The notes under the pieces were generated by a model, which saw only the letters and a list, made by a program, of their open reading frames with translations, was not told the origin of the DNA and made no database searches. From the NCBI GenBank assembly GCA_016187925.1, contig JACPIS010000009.1, forward strand, positions 248,001 through 312,000: a stretch of DNA of 64,000 nucleotides, written 5' to 3'. Source of the DNA: Opitutia bacterium (GTDB lineage Bacteria; Verrucomicrobiota; Verrucomicrobiia; Opitutales; Opitutaceae). Position 1 is the first letter of the stretch. Each line of letters opens with the position of its first letter. This document shows, in pieces, positions 53,301 through 61,773 of this stretch. The translations under genes were made by a program, and so were the position numbers.

Positions 53301-55010
53301 ATGCAATCGACCGTCATGAATACCCCACGCACCCTCCCCGCTCTCGCGGTGGCCGGCTTCGCTTTGGCCGCCGCTCTCGCCACGACCACACTGGTCCGCG
53401 CCAACGAAGGCCCGACTGACGCCAAGGGCCCCGTCGTCCTCCCGCCCGAGGTTGTCGCCCTGCCCGTCGAGCAGGCGATCCTCACCGCGCCGCCGCACGT
53501 GCCGCCGCCCATTAAGCGCAAGCACGCCGCGCGCGTCGTCGTGAACCTCGAGGTGCGCGAGGTCGTCAAGCAGCTCGCCGACGGCGTCGAGTACACCTTC
53601 TGGACCTACGGCGGCAGCGTGCCCGGCTCGTTCATCCGCATCCGCGAGGGCGACGTCGTGGAGTTCCACCTGAACAACCACCCGTCCTCGAAGCTGCCGC
53701 ACAACATCGACCTGCACGCCGTCACCGGCCCCGGCGGCGGCGCGGCCTCGACGTTCACCGCGCCGGGCCACAGCTCGCAGTTCACCTTCCAGGCGCTCAA
53801 TCCCGGCCTCTACGTCTACCACTGCGCCACCGCGCCCGTGCCGATGCACATCGGCAACGGCATGTACGGCCTCATCCTCGTCGAGCCCAAGGACGGCCTG
53901 CCGCCCGTCGACAAGGAATACTACGTGATGCAGGGCGAGTTCTACACCACGGGCAAATTCGGCGAGGAAGGCCTGCAGTCGTTCGACATGGCCAAGGCCA
54001 TCGATGAGCGCCCGCCCTACATCGTGTTCAACGGCGCCGTCGGCTCGCTCGTCGGCGACAAGGCCATCACGGCGAACATCGGCGAGCACGTGCGCCTCTA
54101 CTTCGGCGTGGGCGGCCCGAACGTCACTTCGTCCTTCCACATCATCGGCGAGATCTTCGACCGGGTTTATCCGGAGGCCGGCCTGAGCCTGCCCAACCGC
54201 AACGTGCAGACCACGCTCGTGCCCTCCGGCGGCGCGACCGTCGTCGAGTTCAAGGTCGATGTCCCCGGCACCTTCATCCTCGTCGACCACTCGCTCACCC
54301 GCGCGTTCAACAAGGGCGCGCTCGGCATGCTCAAGGTCGCCGGCCCCGAGGATCGCGTCATCTACTCCGGCAAGGAGATCGACGCCGTCTATCTCGGCGC
54401 GCAGGCCGAGGCCGGTTCCGAATCCGCCAAGCGCGAGGCCGAGCTGAAGGCGCAGATCCTCGCCGAGATCAAATCCAACCCGACCATCGCCGGCCTCACC
54501 AAGGAAGCCCAGATCGAGAAGGGCAAGCAGGTCTACATGGGCCTCTGCTTCGCCTGCCACCAGCCCGACGGCAAGGGCCTCCCCTTGGCCTTCCCGCCGC
54601 TCGCCGGTTCCGACTTCATGCTCGCCGACCGCGAGCGCGCCGTCCGCATCGTGCTCAAGGGCCTCACCGGCCCGATCACCGTCAACGGCGTCACCCTCAA
54701 CAGCGCGATGCCGCCGCAGGAAGCCGTCCTCACCGACGCGCAGATCGCCGACGTGCTCACCTACGTCTTCAACACCTGGGGCAACTCCGGCGACGCGTTC
54801 ACCGCCGCGCAGGTGAAGGCCATCCGCAACGAGATCCATCGAAACCGAGGCAGGGCGAGGCGTCCCCGCCGAGCCGCGGCTCACCGAGACGGTTCGCCCT
54901 ACCCCTTCTCCCGCCATGAACCCCGCCGCTGTCACCCGCCACACGCGCTCGCTCGCGCCACGGCCAGTGCGCCCACAGGGTCATCCCGGAAAGTGTCATA
55001 TAATAGATGA
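53301..55010 (+). CDS. nirK: Copper nitrite reductase NirK with C-terminal cytochrome c domain
   Basis: 569 residues with a signal peptide (ATG 53301, or 53316). Type 1 copper ligands are H134, C175, H183 and M188; type 2 ligands are H139, H174 and H330; catalytic D137 and H280 are present. A cytochrome c domain (about 405-500) has C416-F-A-C419-H420 and a likely distal Met in SAMPP. The enzyme reduces nitrite to NO in the periplasm; the fused heme should donate the electron. Residues after about 514 are an Arg-rich tail encoded by a palindromic repeat (54850-54903), then by the start region of the next gene, ending inside a hairpin. This looks like loss of the original stop. Confidence 0.93.
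   Translation: MQSTVMNTPRTLPALAVAGFALAAALATTTLVRANEGPTDAKGPVVLPPEVVALPVEQAILTAPPHVPPPIKRKHAARVVVNLEVREVVKQLADGVEYTFWTYGGSVPGSFIRIREGDVVEFHLNNHPSSKLPHNIDLHAVTGPGGGAASTFTAPGHSSQFTFQALNPGLYVYHCATAPVPMHIGNGMYGLILVEPKDGLPPVDKEYYVMQGEFYTTGKFGEEGLQSFDMAKAIDERPPYIVFNGAVGSLVGDKAITANIGEHVRLYFGVGGPNVTSSFHIIGEIFDRVYPEAGLSLPNRNVQTTLVPSGGATVVEFKVDVPGTFILVDHSLTRAFNKGALGMLKVAGPEDRVIYSGKEIDAVYLGAQAEAGSESAKREAELKAQILAEIKSNPTIAGLTKEAQIEKGKQVYMGLCFACHQPDGKGLPLAFPPLAGSDFMLADRERAVRIVLKGLTGPITVNGVTLNSAMPPQEAVLTDAQIADVLTYVFNTWGNSGDAFTAAQVKAIRNEIHRNRGRARRPRRAAAHRDGSPYPFSRHEPRRCHPPHALARATASAPTGSSRKVSYNR
54850..54903. repeat. GTAGGGCG-type palindromic repeat, copy 4, inside the nirK 3' end
   Basis: GCAGGGCG at one end and CGCCCTACC at the other, with a CCGAGCCGCGGCTC palindrome inside. 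It lies in the nirK reading frame, after the last conserved residues, and just before the nirV-like ATG. Confidence 0.75.
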
Positions 55011-55857
55011 CACTTTCCGGGCGGGACTGCTCGCGGCGGCGCTCGTGTTGACGGCGCCGGCGGGCGTGGTTGCGAGTGACGCGCCTCCGGCTGCTTCCGG
55101 CGCGCAACGCTCAACTCCCAGCGCTCAACCGGCTGCGGGCATGGTCCGCATCCCGGCCGGCGTTTACGTGCCGCTGTTCCGCACCACGAAGGATCCGGCG
55201 CAGGTCAACGTCGCCGCCTTCCTGCTCGACGCGCAGCCCGTCACCAACGCGGAGTTCCTCGCCTTCGTCACCGCCAACCCGAAGTGGCGCCGCTCGCAGG
55301 TGAGCCCTCTGTTCGCCGACTCGTCCTATCTGGAGAACTGGGCCGGCGATCTGCAGCCTGGCGATCGCGCGCCGCTCCACGCGCCCGTCGTCCGCGTCTC
55401 GTGGTTCGCCGCGCGCGCCTACGCCCGCTGGGCCGGCAAGCGCCTGCCCATGACCGCCGAGTGGGAGCTCGCCGCCGGCGCCGGTTACACGCGCCCCGAC
55501 GGCAAGAACGACGAGGCGCTCAACCGCGATCTTTACGCCTGGCTCGCCCGCCCCGTGCCCGCCGTCCAAGCCGACGTCGCCACCGCCAAGCCGAATTTCC
55601 ACGGCGTCCGTGGCCTGCACGGGCTCGTCTGGGAATGGGTCGACGATTTCAACACCGCCATGGTCACCGGCGAGTCGCGCGCCGACTCCGGTCTCGACCG
55701 CGACCTCTTTTGCGGCGCCGGCTCCGTCGGCGCCAAGGACACGAGCGACTACGCCGCGTTCATGCGCATGGCGCTTCGCTCCTCCCTCAAGGGCAACAAC
55801 ACCACGTCCTCGCTCGGCTTCCGCTGCGCGCAAAGCCTGCCACCCGAACACGAATAA
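54916..55857 (+). CDS. nirV: NirV-like SUMF1/FGE-fold protein
   Basis: 313 residues. FGE-sulfatase (SUMF1) fold: [13 protein letters not shown], then [45 protein letters not shown] and [11 protein letters not shown], ending GFRCAQS. Proteins of this type encoded after nirK are called NirV; their role in nitrite reductase function is not settled. The N-terminus is odd: a 37-nt perfect hairpin (54985-55021) lies between the start codon and the signal-peptide core [17 protein letters not shown]. It overlaps the nirK frame by 95 nt. An internal start after the hairpin is possible. Confidence 0.8.
   Translation: MNPAAVTRHTRSLAPRPVRPQGHPGKCHIIDDTFRAGLLAAALVLTAPAGVVASDAPPAASGAQRSTPSAQPAAGMVRIPAGVYVPLFRTTKDPAQVNVAAFLLDAQPVTNAEFLAFVTANPKWRRSQVSPLFADSSYLENWAGDLQPGDRAPLHAPVVRVSWFAARAYARWAGKRLPMTAEWELAAGAGYTRPDGKNDEALNRDLYAWLARPVPAVQADVATAKPNFHGVRGLHGLVWEWVDDFNTAMVTGESRADSGLDRDLFCGAGSVGAKDTSDYAAFMRMALRSSLKGNNTTSSLGFRCAQSLPPEHE
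54985..55021 (+). repeat. Perfect 15-bp hairpin at the nirK/nirV overlap
   Basis: Arms 54985-54999 and 55007-55021 (CCCGGAAAGTGTCAT with its exact complement) with loop ATAATAG. The nirK stop TGA (55008-55010) is in the right arm. Both arms are read through in the nirV-like frame as [11 protein letters not shown]. No T-tract follows, so it is not a typical terminator. Confidence 0.9.
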
Positions 55858-55909
55858 CTGTAGCGGCGGTCTATGATCGCCGTCACGGCGCACCACTGCA
55901 ATTTCCGCC

Positions 55910-56602
55910 ATGAAAACCCGCACCTCGTTCCCCCTTCTGCTCTGCCTCGCCGCCACGACTGCCTTTGCCGCCGAGCAACCCGCACCCGCCAACACCGCGA
56001 AGGACGAGTCGTGCGCCTGCTGCCAGGAGGAGAAGCAACCTGCGCCGAAGAAGGATGCGTGTTGCGCGGATCAACCCGTCGTTTCGCCAGCGAGCGAAGG
56101 CGGGCAGTCCTTCACGAAAGAATCCCTCTACCAGAGTGACGCCACGTTCACCGACGACACGGGCAAGGCCTTCGCGCTCGGCTCGCTCCGCGGCCGGCCG
56201 GTGGTGCTCGACCTGTTCTTTGCCTCCTGCGGCTACGCCTGCCCGCTCACGGTCACCGACCTGCTCGCCCTGCAGGACCGCCTGCCCGCCGAGTTGCGCG
56301 GCCGGGCGGTGTTCGTCCTCGTCTCGTTCGACGTCGCGCGCGATACCACCGAGGTGCTGGCGAAGTATCGCGCCCAACGCGGACTCGACGGGCAGTGGAT
56401 CCTCCTGCGCGGCAGCGACGATTCCGTGCGCGAACTCGCGGCGCTGGTCGGCGTGAAGTTCAAGCAGGAGGCCGACGGGGCCTTCTCGCACTCGAACCTC
56501 TTCACCGTGCTCAACCGCGAAGGCGAGATCGTCCACCAGCGCCTCGGCCTCAAGGGCGGGCTCGACGAAGCCGCCGCTGCGCTGGCGGCCAACACCCCAT
56601 AA
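55910..56602 (+). CDS. Sco1/SenC-like copper chaperone with Cys-rich N-terminus
   Basis: 230 residues, signal peptide ending AFAA. The Sco copper site is present: C-x-x-x-C in FFASCGYACPLT and the distal His in SHSNLFTVLN. The thioredoxin fold looks complete. Before it, two short Cys clusters (SCACCQ and DACCADQ) add six cysteines not found in classical Sco and could bind copper. Sco proteins deliver copper to CuA sites; the CuA subunit II at 61774 and NirK are likely clients. The gene follows nirV on the same strand. Confidence 0.85.
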   Translation: MKTRTSFPLLLCLAATTAFAAEQPAPANTAKDESCACCQEEKQPAPKKDACCADQPVVSPASEGGQSFTKESLYQSDATFTDDTGKAFALGSLRGRPVVLDLFFASCGYACPLTVTDLLALQDRLPAELRGRAVFVLVSFDVARDTTEVLAKYRAQRGLDGQWILLRGSDDSVRELAALVGVKFKQEADGAFSHSNLFTVLNREGEIVHQRLGLKGGLDEAAAALAANTP

Positions 56603-56650
56603 GCCGGCGCAACACCGTATTCCGTGGGCCGGGTGCCTTCATTTTCCATC

Positions 56651-57859
56651 ATGCAAATCCGTCACCTGCTTCCCGTCCTGCTGGGTCTGGGCTCCGCCGG
56701 CGCACTTGTTGCCACCGAACCCGCCTCGCTGAACGAGGCCCTTGCCCAAGGCCAGGTCTCCCTCAACGCCCGGCTCCGCCACGAAAGCGTGGCGCAAACC
56801 GGCCTGCGGGACGCCGCCGCGCTCACGCTGCGAACGCGCCTCGGCTATACCACCGCATCTTTCCACGGCTGGAAGGTCATGCTCGAGGCGGAAAATATCA
56901 CCGCCGCCGACGGCGACAGCTATAGCCAGGCCGGCCTCAATCCCGGTGGCGCCGGCAAAGCCGTCATTGCCGATCCCGAAACGACCGAGCTCAACCAAGC
57001 CTGGCTCGCCTGCACCGTGGACAAGTCCATGCTGGCTGTCGGTCGCCAGCGCCTCGTGTTCGACACCGCCCGTTTCATCGGCGACGTCGGCTGGCGCCAG
57101 AACATGCAGACCTTTGACGCCGTGATGGTGCAGGACAAATCCCTCGACCAGACCGTCCTCACCTACGCCTATGTCGACCAGGTCAACCGTGTCTTCGGTC
57201 ACGAGCATGCCCAAGGCAAGTGGGAGTCCGACTCGCACCTGTTCAACGCCGTCTACACCGGTTACGCCGCCGGCACGCTCACGGGTTATGCTTACCTGCT
57301 GGATTTCGCCAACTCCGCCGCCAACTCCTGCGCCACGTACGGCGTTTCCTTCGCCGGCAAACGACCGGTGGGCGAAACCCTCAAATTCGCCTACCGGGTG
57401 GAATACGCGCGACAGTCGGACCACGCCCCGAGTGCCTTGAATTATTCCGCGGATTATTACGTGCTCGAAGCCGGCCTCAACGCGAAAACCAGCGGGCTCA
57501 CGTTGGGCTATGAAGTCCTCGGCTCCGGTCGCAACGTCGGCTTCAAGACCCCGCTGGCCACCCTGCACGCCTTCAACGGCTGGGCGGATCTCTTCCTCGC
57601 GACGCCGGCCGCCGGTTTGCGCGACATCTACATGAAAGCCAGCGCCACGCTGCCCGGTGAAGTCTCCCTCCTCGCCTTCTACCACCAGTTCGCCGCCGCC
57701 CGCGGGGGCGCCGGCTTCGGCGAAGAGTTCGATGTGCAGCTCGCGCGCAAGTTCGCGCAGCGTTTCACCGCCACCGCCAAGTACGCCGACTTCCGCCGCG
57801 ACAGCCCCGCCTTCCCCAATGTCCGCAAGCTCTGGCTGCAGCTTGATTTCGCCCACTGA
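56651..57859 (+). CDS. Outer-membrane porin-like beta-barrel
   Basis: 402 residues from ATG 56651, with signal peptide ending near ALVATEP. The body is alternating beta-strand sequence with aromatic girdle residues (GYTTASFHGWKVMLEAENI, QRFTATAKYADF) and ends WLQLDFAH, an outer-membrane C-terminal signature (final aromatic at position -3). It resembles alginate-export/porin-type barrels of 16 strands. It lies between the Sco-like and nrfH genes, so it may admit nitrite or other anions; that is inferred. Confidence 0.78.
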   Translation: MQIRHLLPVLLGLGSAGALVATEPASLNEALAQGQVSLNARLRHESVAQTGLRDAAALTLRTRLGYTTASFHGWKVMLEAENITAADGDSYSQAGLNPGGAGKAVIADPETTELNQAWLACTVDKSMLAVGRQRLVFDTARFIGDVGWRQNMQTFDAVMVQDKSLDQTVLTYAYVDQVNRVFGHEHAQGKWESDSHLFNAVYTGYAAGTLTGYAYLLDFANSAANSCATYGVSFAGKRPVGETLKFAYRVEYARQSDHAPSALNYSADYYVLEAGLNAKTSGLTLGYEVLGSGRNVGFKTPLATLHAFNGWADLFLATPAAGLRDIYMKASATLPGEVSLLAFYHQFAAARGGAGFGEEFDVQLARKFAQRFTATAKYADFRRDSPAFPNVRKLWLQLDFAH

Positions 57860-57984
57860 TCCGCCGCCACCCGGGCTTATGGACGCAATCAGTTCCGACC
57901 CGACGATCGGACCCCTTGGCGGTTGCACTTGGCAGCAAGGGCGTTTTCCGCAACCTTGCCTTGGTATTGCAGGCTAAGATCCGG

Positions 57985-58473
57985 ATGAAAACACCCACCC
58001 CAACCCGCACCCTCCGGAAGCATCCGGTGCTGCTGCTGGCGATCATTGCGTTGTTCGGCGTGGTGGCCGGTTTCTGCACCTACACCTTCACCTACGCGCG
58101 CGGCTTTTCGTATTTCTCCAACGATCCCCGCGCCTGCATGAACTGCCACATCATGCGCGACCAGTTCGACGGCTGGCAGAAGTCCCCGCATCACGCCGTC
58201 GCCTCCTGCAACGACTGCCACACCCCGCACGGCTTCATCAACAAATACCTCAGCAAGGCCGAGAACGGCTTCTGGCATTCGAAGGGCTTCACACTGCAGG
58301 ATTTTCACGAGCCGATCATGATCCGGCCGAAGAACGTCGCCGTGCTCCAGCAGAACTGCGTCGCCTGCCATGCGCAGATCGTGGACGGCATCAACACCCA
58401 CCCCGGTGATCCGCGGAAAATGCTCGATTGCCTTCACTGCCACCGCGAAGTCGGTCACGGCCCGATCCGCTAG
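57985..58473 (+). CDS. nrfH: NrfH tetraheme quinol dehydrogenase subunit
   Basis: 162 residues from ATG 57985. An N-terminal membrane anchor (LLLAIIALFGVVAGFCTYTF) is followed by four CxxCH sites: C51-M-N-C54-H55, C75-N-D-C78-H79, C125-V-A-C128-H129 and C149-L-H-C152-H153. NapC/NirT family features (NCHIMRDQFDGWQKSPHH) fit NrfH. It oxidises menaquinol and passes electrons to NrfA. The 125-nt gap before it shows no clear FNR box. Confidence 0.93.
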   Translation: MKTPTPTRTLRKHPVLLLAIIALFGVVAGFCTYTFTYARGFSYFSNDPRACMNCHIMRDQFDGWQKSPHHAVASCNDCHTPHGFINKYLSKAENGFWHSKGFTLQDFHEPIMIRPKNVAVLQQNCVACHAQIVDGINTHPGDPRKMLDCLHCHREVGHGPIR

Positions 58474-58528
58474 CCTCGTCCTCCTCCCCTGGATCATTCC
58501 CGTTCTCTCCTTTTCAATCCTCCCGCCC

Positions 58529-59992
58529 ATGAACTCCGCCTCCTGCCCGTCTGCCCGTAACCGTGGTTTCGCCACCTGGACCTACCTCGTCACCCTGGTC
58601 GTCCTGGGCGTCGCCGCTTATGTCGCCCTGGTGTTCTACCAGAACATCGTCGACCGGAAAGCCGAAGCGAGGCAGGACATCTTCCGCGTGGTCGAGGTTA
58701 GCGACCAGACCGTCGATCCCGCCGTCTGGGGGAAAAATTATCCGCGCCAGTACGACAGCTACCGGCGCACCGTGGACACGGAGCGCACCAACCACGGCGG
58801 CAGCGAGGCGTTCCAGCACCTTGACGAGGACCCGGTGTGGCGCCGGCTCTTCGCGGGCTACGCCTTCGGCGTCGATTACCGCGAGGAACGCGGCCACGCT
58901 TACATGCTGCTCGACCAGCGTGAGACCGAGCGGGTGAAGAACTTCAAGCAGCCCGGCGCCTGTCTCCAATGCCATGCCTCGACGCTCAACCTTTATATCA
59001 ACGAAGGCCTCAAGGCCGGGGTCCCCGCCGGCAAGGCCAACTGGGAAGCGCAGATCCAGAAGGGTTTCGAGGTCGTCTGCGCCATGCCCTACAGCGAGGC
59101 CACCAAGCTCGTCGAACACCCCGTCTCCTGCATCGACTGCCACGAAGCCGATACGATGAACCTGCGCGTGAACCGCCCCGGCTTCCTCAACGGCATCCGC
59201 GCGCTCGCGAACTCCGATTACCCCACGCCGCACCTGCCGAGCATCGAACGCTGGCGCAAGGACGGCCGCAAGGGCCAGTATCAGCCTAACACGGACGCCA
59301 CCCGCCAGGAGATGCGCTCGATGGTCTGCGCCCAGTGCCATGTCGAGTACTACTTCAAGGGCGACAAGAAGCTCGTCACCTACCCGTGGGACAAGGGTCT
59401 CAAGGTCGAGCAGATCGAGGCCTACTACGACGAGGTGAAGCACACCGACTTCAAGAACAAGGAAAGCGGCGCCCCCATTCTCAAGGCCCAGCACCCCGAG
59501 TTTGAAATGTGGAGCCAGGGCATCCACGCGCGCAGCGGCGTGGCTTGCGCCGACTGCCACATGCCCTACGTCCGGGAGGGCGCGATCAAAGTCAGCAACC
59601 ACCATGTCCGCTCCCCGCTGCTGAATGTCGCGCAGGCCTGCCAGACCTGTCATCGCGTGCCGGAAAAGGAAATCACCGCCCGCGCCCTGCTCGTGCAGGA
59701 CCGCAACGCCGCCTTGCTCACACGGGGCGAACAAGCGGTCGTCGGGCTGCTCGACGCGCTGGTCGCCGCGCAGAAATCCGGCGCGCCCGATGAGCAGCTC
59801 AAGTCCGCGCGCGACCTGCACCGCAAGGCCCAGTGGCGCCTCGACTTCATCTCCGCCGAGAATTCCATGGGTTTCCACGCCCCGCAGGAGGCCGCGCGCA
59901 TCCTTGCCGAGGCCATCGACTACGCCCGCCAGGGCGAACTCGCCGTCGCCCGCGACACCAAGCCCGTGGCGGCTGCCGGTGGCGGCAAGTAG
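58529..59992 (+). CDS. nrfA: NrfA pentaheme ammonia-forming nitrite reductase
   Basis: 487 residues from ATG 58529, with an N-terminal hydrophobic helix (WTYLVTLVVLGVAAYVALVFY) as signal-anchor. Five heme sites are CLQCH (145-149), CIDCH (201-205), CAQCH (267-271), CADCH (340-344) and CQTCH (371-375). Active-site residues are R121, Y274 (CHVEYYF) and H322 (QHPEFE). The first heme, catalytic in NrfA, uses CxxCH rather than the CxxCK of Escherichia coli, as in some other NrfA lineages. It reduces nitrite to ammonium with six electrons. Confidence 0.95.
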   Translation: MNSASCPSARNRGFATWTYLVTLVVLGVAAYVALVFYQNIVDRKAEARQDIFRVVEVSDQTVDPAVWGKNYPRQYDSYRRTVDTERTNHGGSEAFQHLDEDPVWRRLFAGYAFGVDYREERGHAYMLLDQRETERVKNFKQPGACLQCHASTLNLYINEGLKAGVPAGKANWEAQIQKGFEVVCAMPYSEATKLVEHPVSCIDCHEADTMNLRVNRPGFLNGIRALANSDYPTPHLPSIERWRKDGRKGQYQPNTDATRQEMRSMVCAQCHVEYYFKGDKKLVTYPWDKGLKVEQIEAYYDEVKHTDFKNKESGAPILKAQHPEFEMWSQGIHARSGVACADCHMPYVREGAIKVSNHHVRSPLLNVAQACQTCHRVPEKEITARALLVQDRNAALLTRGEQAVVGLLDALVAAQKSGAPDEQLKSARDLHRKAQWRLDFISAENSMGFHAPQEAARILAEAIDYARQGELAVARDTKPVAAAGGGK

Positions 59993-60129
59993 GGATTCCC
60001 GCGGCGACGACGGCCGCGCCGGTCCGGCCGGCCGCTGACGGGGCCCGGCCCATGCGCCGCTTCTCCAGAGGCATGCCCTGACCCGGCAGGTGCCCGCGCA
60101 CCGTTCCCGGGTTTCTCCCTGCCCAGACC

Positions 60130-60171
60130 TTGACGCCCGTCAAGGCGGCGGGCGCGGGTTTGCGCTACAAC
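60130..60171 (+). promoter_or_regulatory. FNR/Dnr-type box and -10 element for the oxidase-like gene
   Basis: TTGACGCCCGTCAA at 60130-60143 and TACAAC at 60166-60171, with box-centre to -10 spacing of 29.5 nt, the same as the two other boxes. The predicted start site falls on the ATG at 60178, so the mRNA would be leaderless. The rest of 59993-60129 shows only GC-rich sequence. Confidence 0.75.
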
Positions 60172-60177
60172 TGCGCC

Positions 60178-61605
60178 ATGCCCCTGCCTGCAGCCACTCT
60201 TTCCCCCGGCCCCCGGGTCACTCCGGGTCCCGTGGCGGCGCACCCGGTTTCCCTCGCCGGGCCGGCCGGCCTGTGGCCGGCGCGGGGCTGGTTCCTCATC
60301 GCCATCGGCAGCCTCGTGCTGGCGGGCGTGCTCTCGCTCCTGCTCGTGCTCGGCCGGCTGCCGTTCCTCGCCCCGTTGTTCACCGACCCGCTGTTTTTCA
60401 AGCGCGCGCTCGTCGTCCACGTCGACCTGGCGATCGTCGTTTGGTTTCAGGCCGGCACGCTTGCCTTTCTCGGCCTGGCCCTCGGCCCGCGGCTGCACCG
60501 CGGGGCGTCAGCCGCCGCCCTCACCCTGGCGGCGGCCGGTGTCACCGGCCTGCTGGTCGGGGCGCTCATGCCCGGAGCGCAACCCGTCCTCTCCAACTAT
60601 GTGCCGGTGATCGATCACCCGGTGTTCTTCACGGGGCTGGTGAGCTGGTTCGCCGGCGCGGGACTTTTCTTCGCCCTGGCGCTGGCCACCCCCGCGCGCA
60701 CGGACGCCCAGGCGCTGACACCCGGCGCCGTGACCGCCCTGCGCGCCTCGGCCGCCGCCAATCTGCTGGCGATCGCGACCTTCCTGGGCGCGTGGCGCAC
60801 CACGCCCGACGCGGTGCCGTCCGTTTATTACGAGCTCGTCTTCTGGGGCGGCGGACATGTGCTGCAGGCGGCCAATGTCGCGGCCATGCTCGCGCTGTGG
60901 CTGCACCTGCTCCACCGTTGGACGAGCCGCGCCGCGCTGCCGCCGGCCGTGGTCACCGCGCTGCTCGTCGCTCTCGTGCTGCCGCAGACCGTCATGCCCC
61001 CGCTGGCCTTCGGCGGCACGACGGCGACGCATTACTTCCCGATGGCGACGCATCTGATGCGCTGGACGCTTTTCCCCGTGGTGCTGGTCGTGCTGGGCGC
61101 GGCCGCGGTCCAGGCGGGGCGGCTCCGCGCGGAGTTGAACTGGCGCGATCACCGGTTCGTCGGGCTCGCGGGCAGCGCCGCGCTGACGGTGCTGGGCTTC
61201 GTCCTCGGTGCGCTGATCCGCGGTTCGAGCACCCTCGTGCCGGGGCACTACCATTGCGCCATCGGCGCGGTGACGATTGCGCTGATGGCCGCCGCCTACG
61301 ATTTCTGCACCGATGTGGCTCCGGCCGGCCCGGCGCCGGCCCACCCCCGCCGTGCGCGGTCGCAGCTCCTGCTCTTCGGCCTCGGGCAGGCGATCTTCGG
61401 CCTCGGTTTTGCCCTGGCCGGGGCCTATGGGCTCGGGCGCAAACAATACGGCACCGAGCAGCACGTCCGCTCCCTCGGCGAACACCTCGGCCTGAGCGTC
61501 ATGGGCCTCGGGGGCCTGGCGGCGGTGGCCGGCGGTATCTTTTTCCTCGCAGTCATGCTGCGCGTCATCGGCACGTGGCGCCGCTCCTTGATCCAACCGG
61601 CCTAA
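60178..61605 (+). CDS. Divergent heme-copper oxidase subunit I-like protein
   Basis: 475 residues, about twelve hydrophobic helices. Candidate cofactor residues are H81 (VVHVDLAIVVW), H227 (WGGGHVLQAANV) and H357/H359 (VPGHYHCAIG), which fit the low-spin heme, metal-B and high-spin heme ligands of the heme-copper family. The HH pair on the metal-B helix is replaced by single histidines (H285 in THYF, H292 in THLM) and there is no Tyr four residues after H227. It may be an NO reductase-type or inactive partner of the subunit I at 62325. An FNR-type promoter precedes it. Confidence 0.65.
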   Translation: MPLPAATLSPGPRVTPGPVAAHPVSLAGPAGLWPARGWFLIAIGSLVLAGVLSLLLVLGRLPFLAPLFTDPLFFKRALVVHVDLAIVVWFQAGTLAFLGLALGPRLHRGASAAALTLAAAGVTGLLVGALMPGAQPVLSNYVPVIDHPVFFTGLVSWFAGAGLFFALALATPARTDAQALTPGAVTALRASAAANLLAIATFLGAWRTTPDAVPSVYYELVFWGGGHVLQAANVAAMLALWLHLLHRWTSRAALPPAVVTALLVALVLPQTVMPPLAFGGTTATHYFPMATHLMRWTLFPVVLVVLGAAAVQAGRLRAELNWRDHRFVGLAGSAALTVLGFVLGALIRGSSTLVPGHYHCAIGAVTIALMAAAYDFCTDVAPAGPAPAHPRRARSQLLLFGLGQAIFGLGFALAGAYGLGRKQYGTEQHVRSLGEHLGLSVMGLGGLAAVAGGIFFLAVMLRVIGTWRRSLIQPA

Positions 61606-61609
61606 TTCC

Positions 61610-61759
61610 ATGAACAACGAACCCAAGATCCACCCCTGGCAGAAGGTGCTCGACAACCCCTGGCTGCTTCTCGTCCTCGGCGTCCTCATCCCCGTCCTGT
61701 CCTACACCGCGTGGGGCTGGATCGAGCTCCTGCTCGCCAAACCCTCCCTGCTGCCCTGA
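61610..61759 (+). CDS. 49-residue single-span membrane peptide in oxidase operon
   Basis: Short gene starting 5 nt after the oxidase-like gene and ending 14 nt before the subunit II gene. It encodes a hydrophilic N-terminus (NNEPKIHPWQKVLDNP) and one membrane helix (WLLLVLGVLIPVLSYTAWGW). Tight spacing in the operon and a plausible membrane helix support a real small subunit. Family unknown. Confidence 0.65.
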   Translation: MNNEPKIHPWQKVLDNPWLLLVLGVLIPVLSYTAWGWIELLLAKPSLLP

Positions 61760-61773
61760 GCCAATCCCCGCCC

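Noticed and set aside
54985-55021. Hairpin as the nirK terminator
   Set aside because: No T-tract follows, and the nirV-like frame runs through it.
57860-57984. FNR-type box before nrfH
   Set aside because: Only TTGC/GCAA-like half matches are present; none fits TTGA-N6-TCAA.
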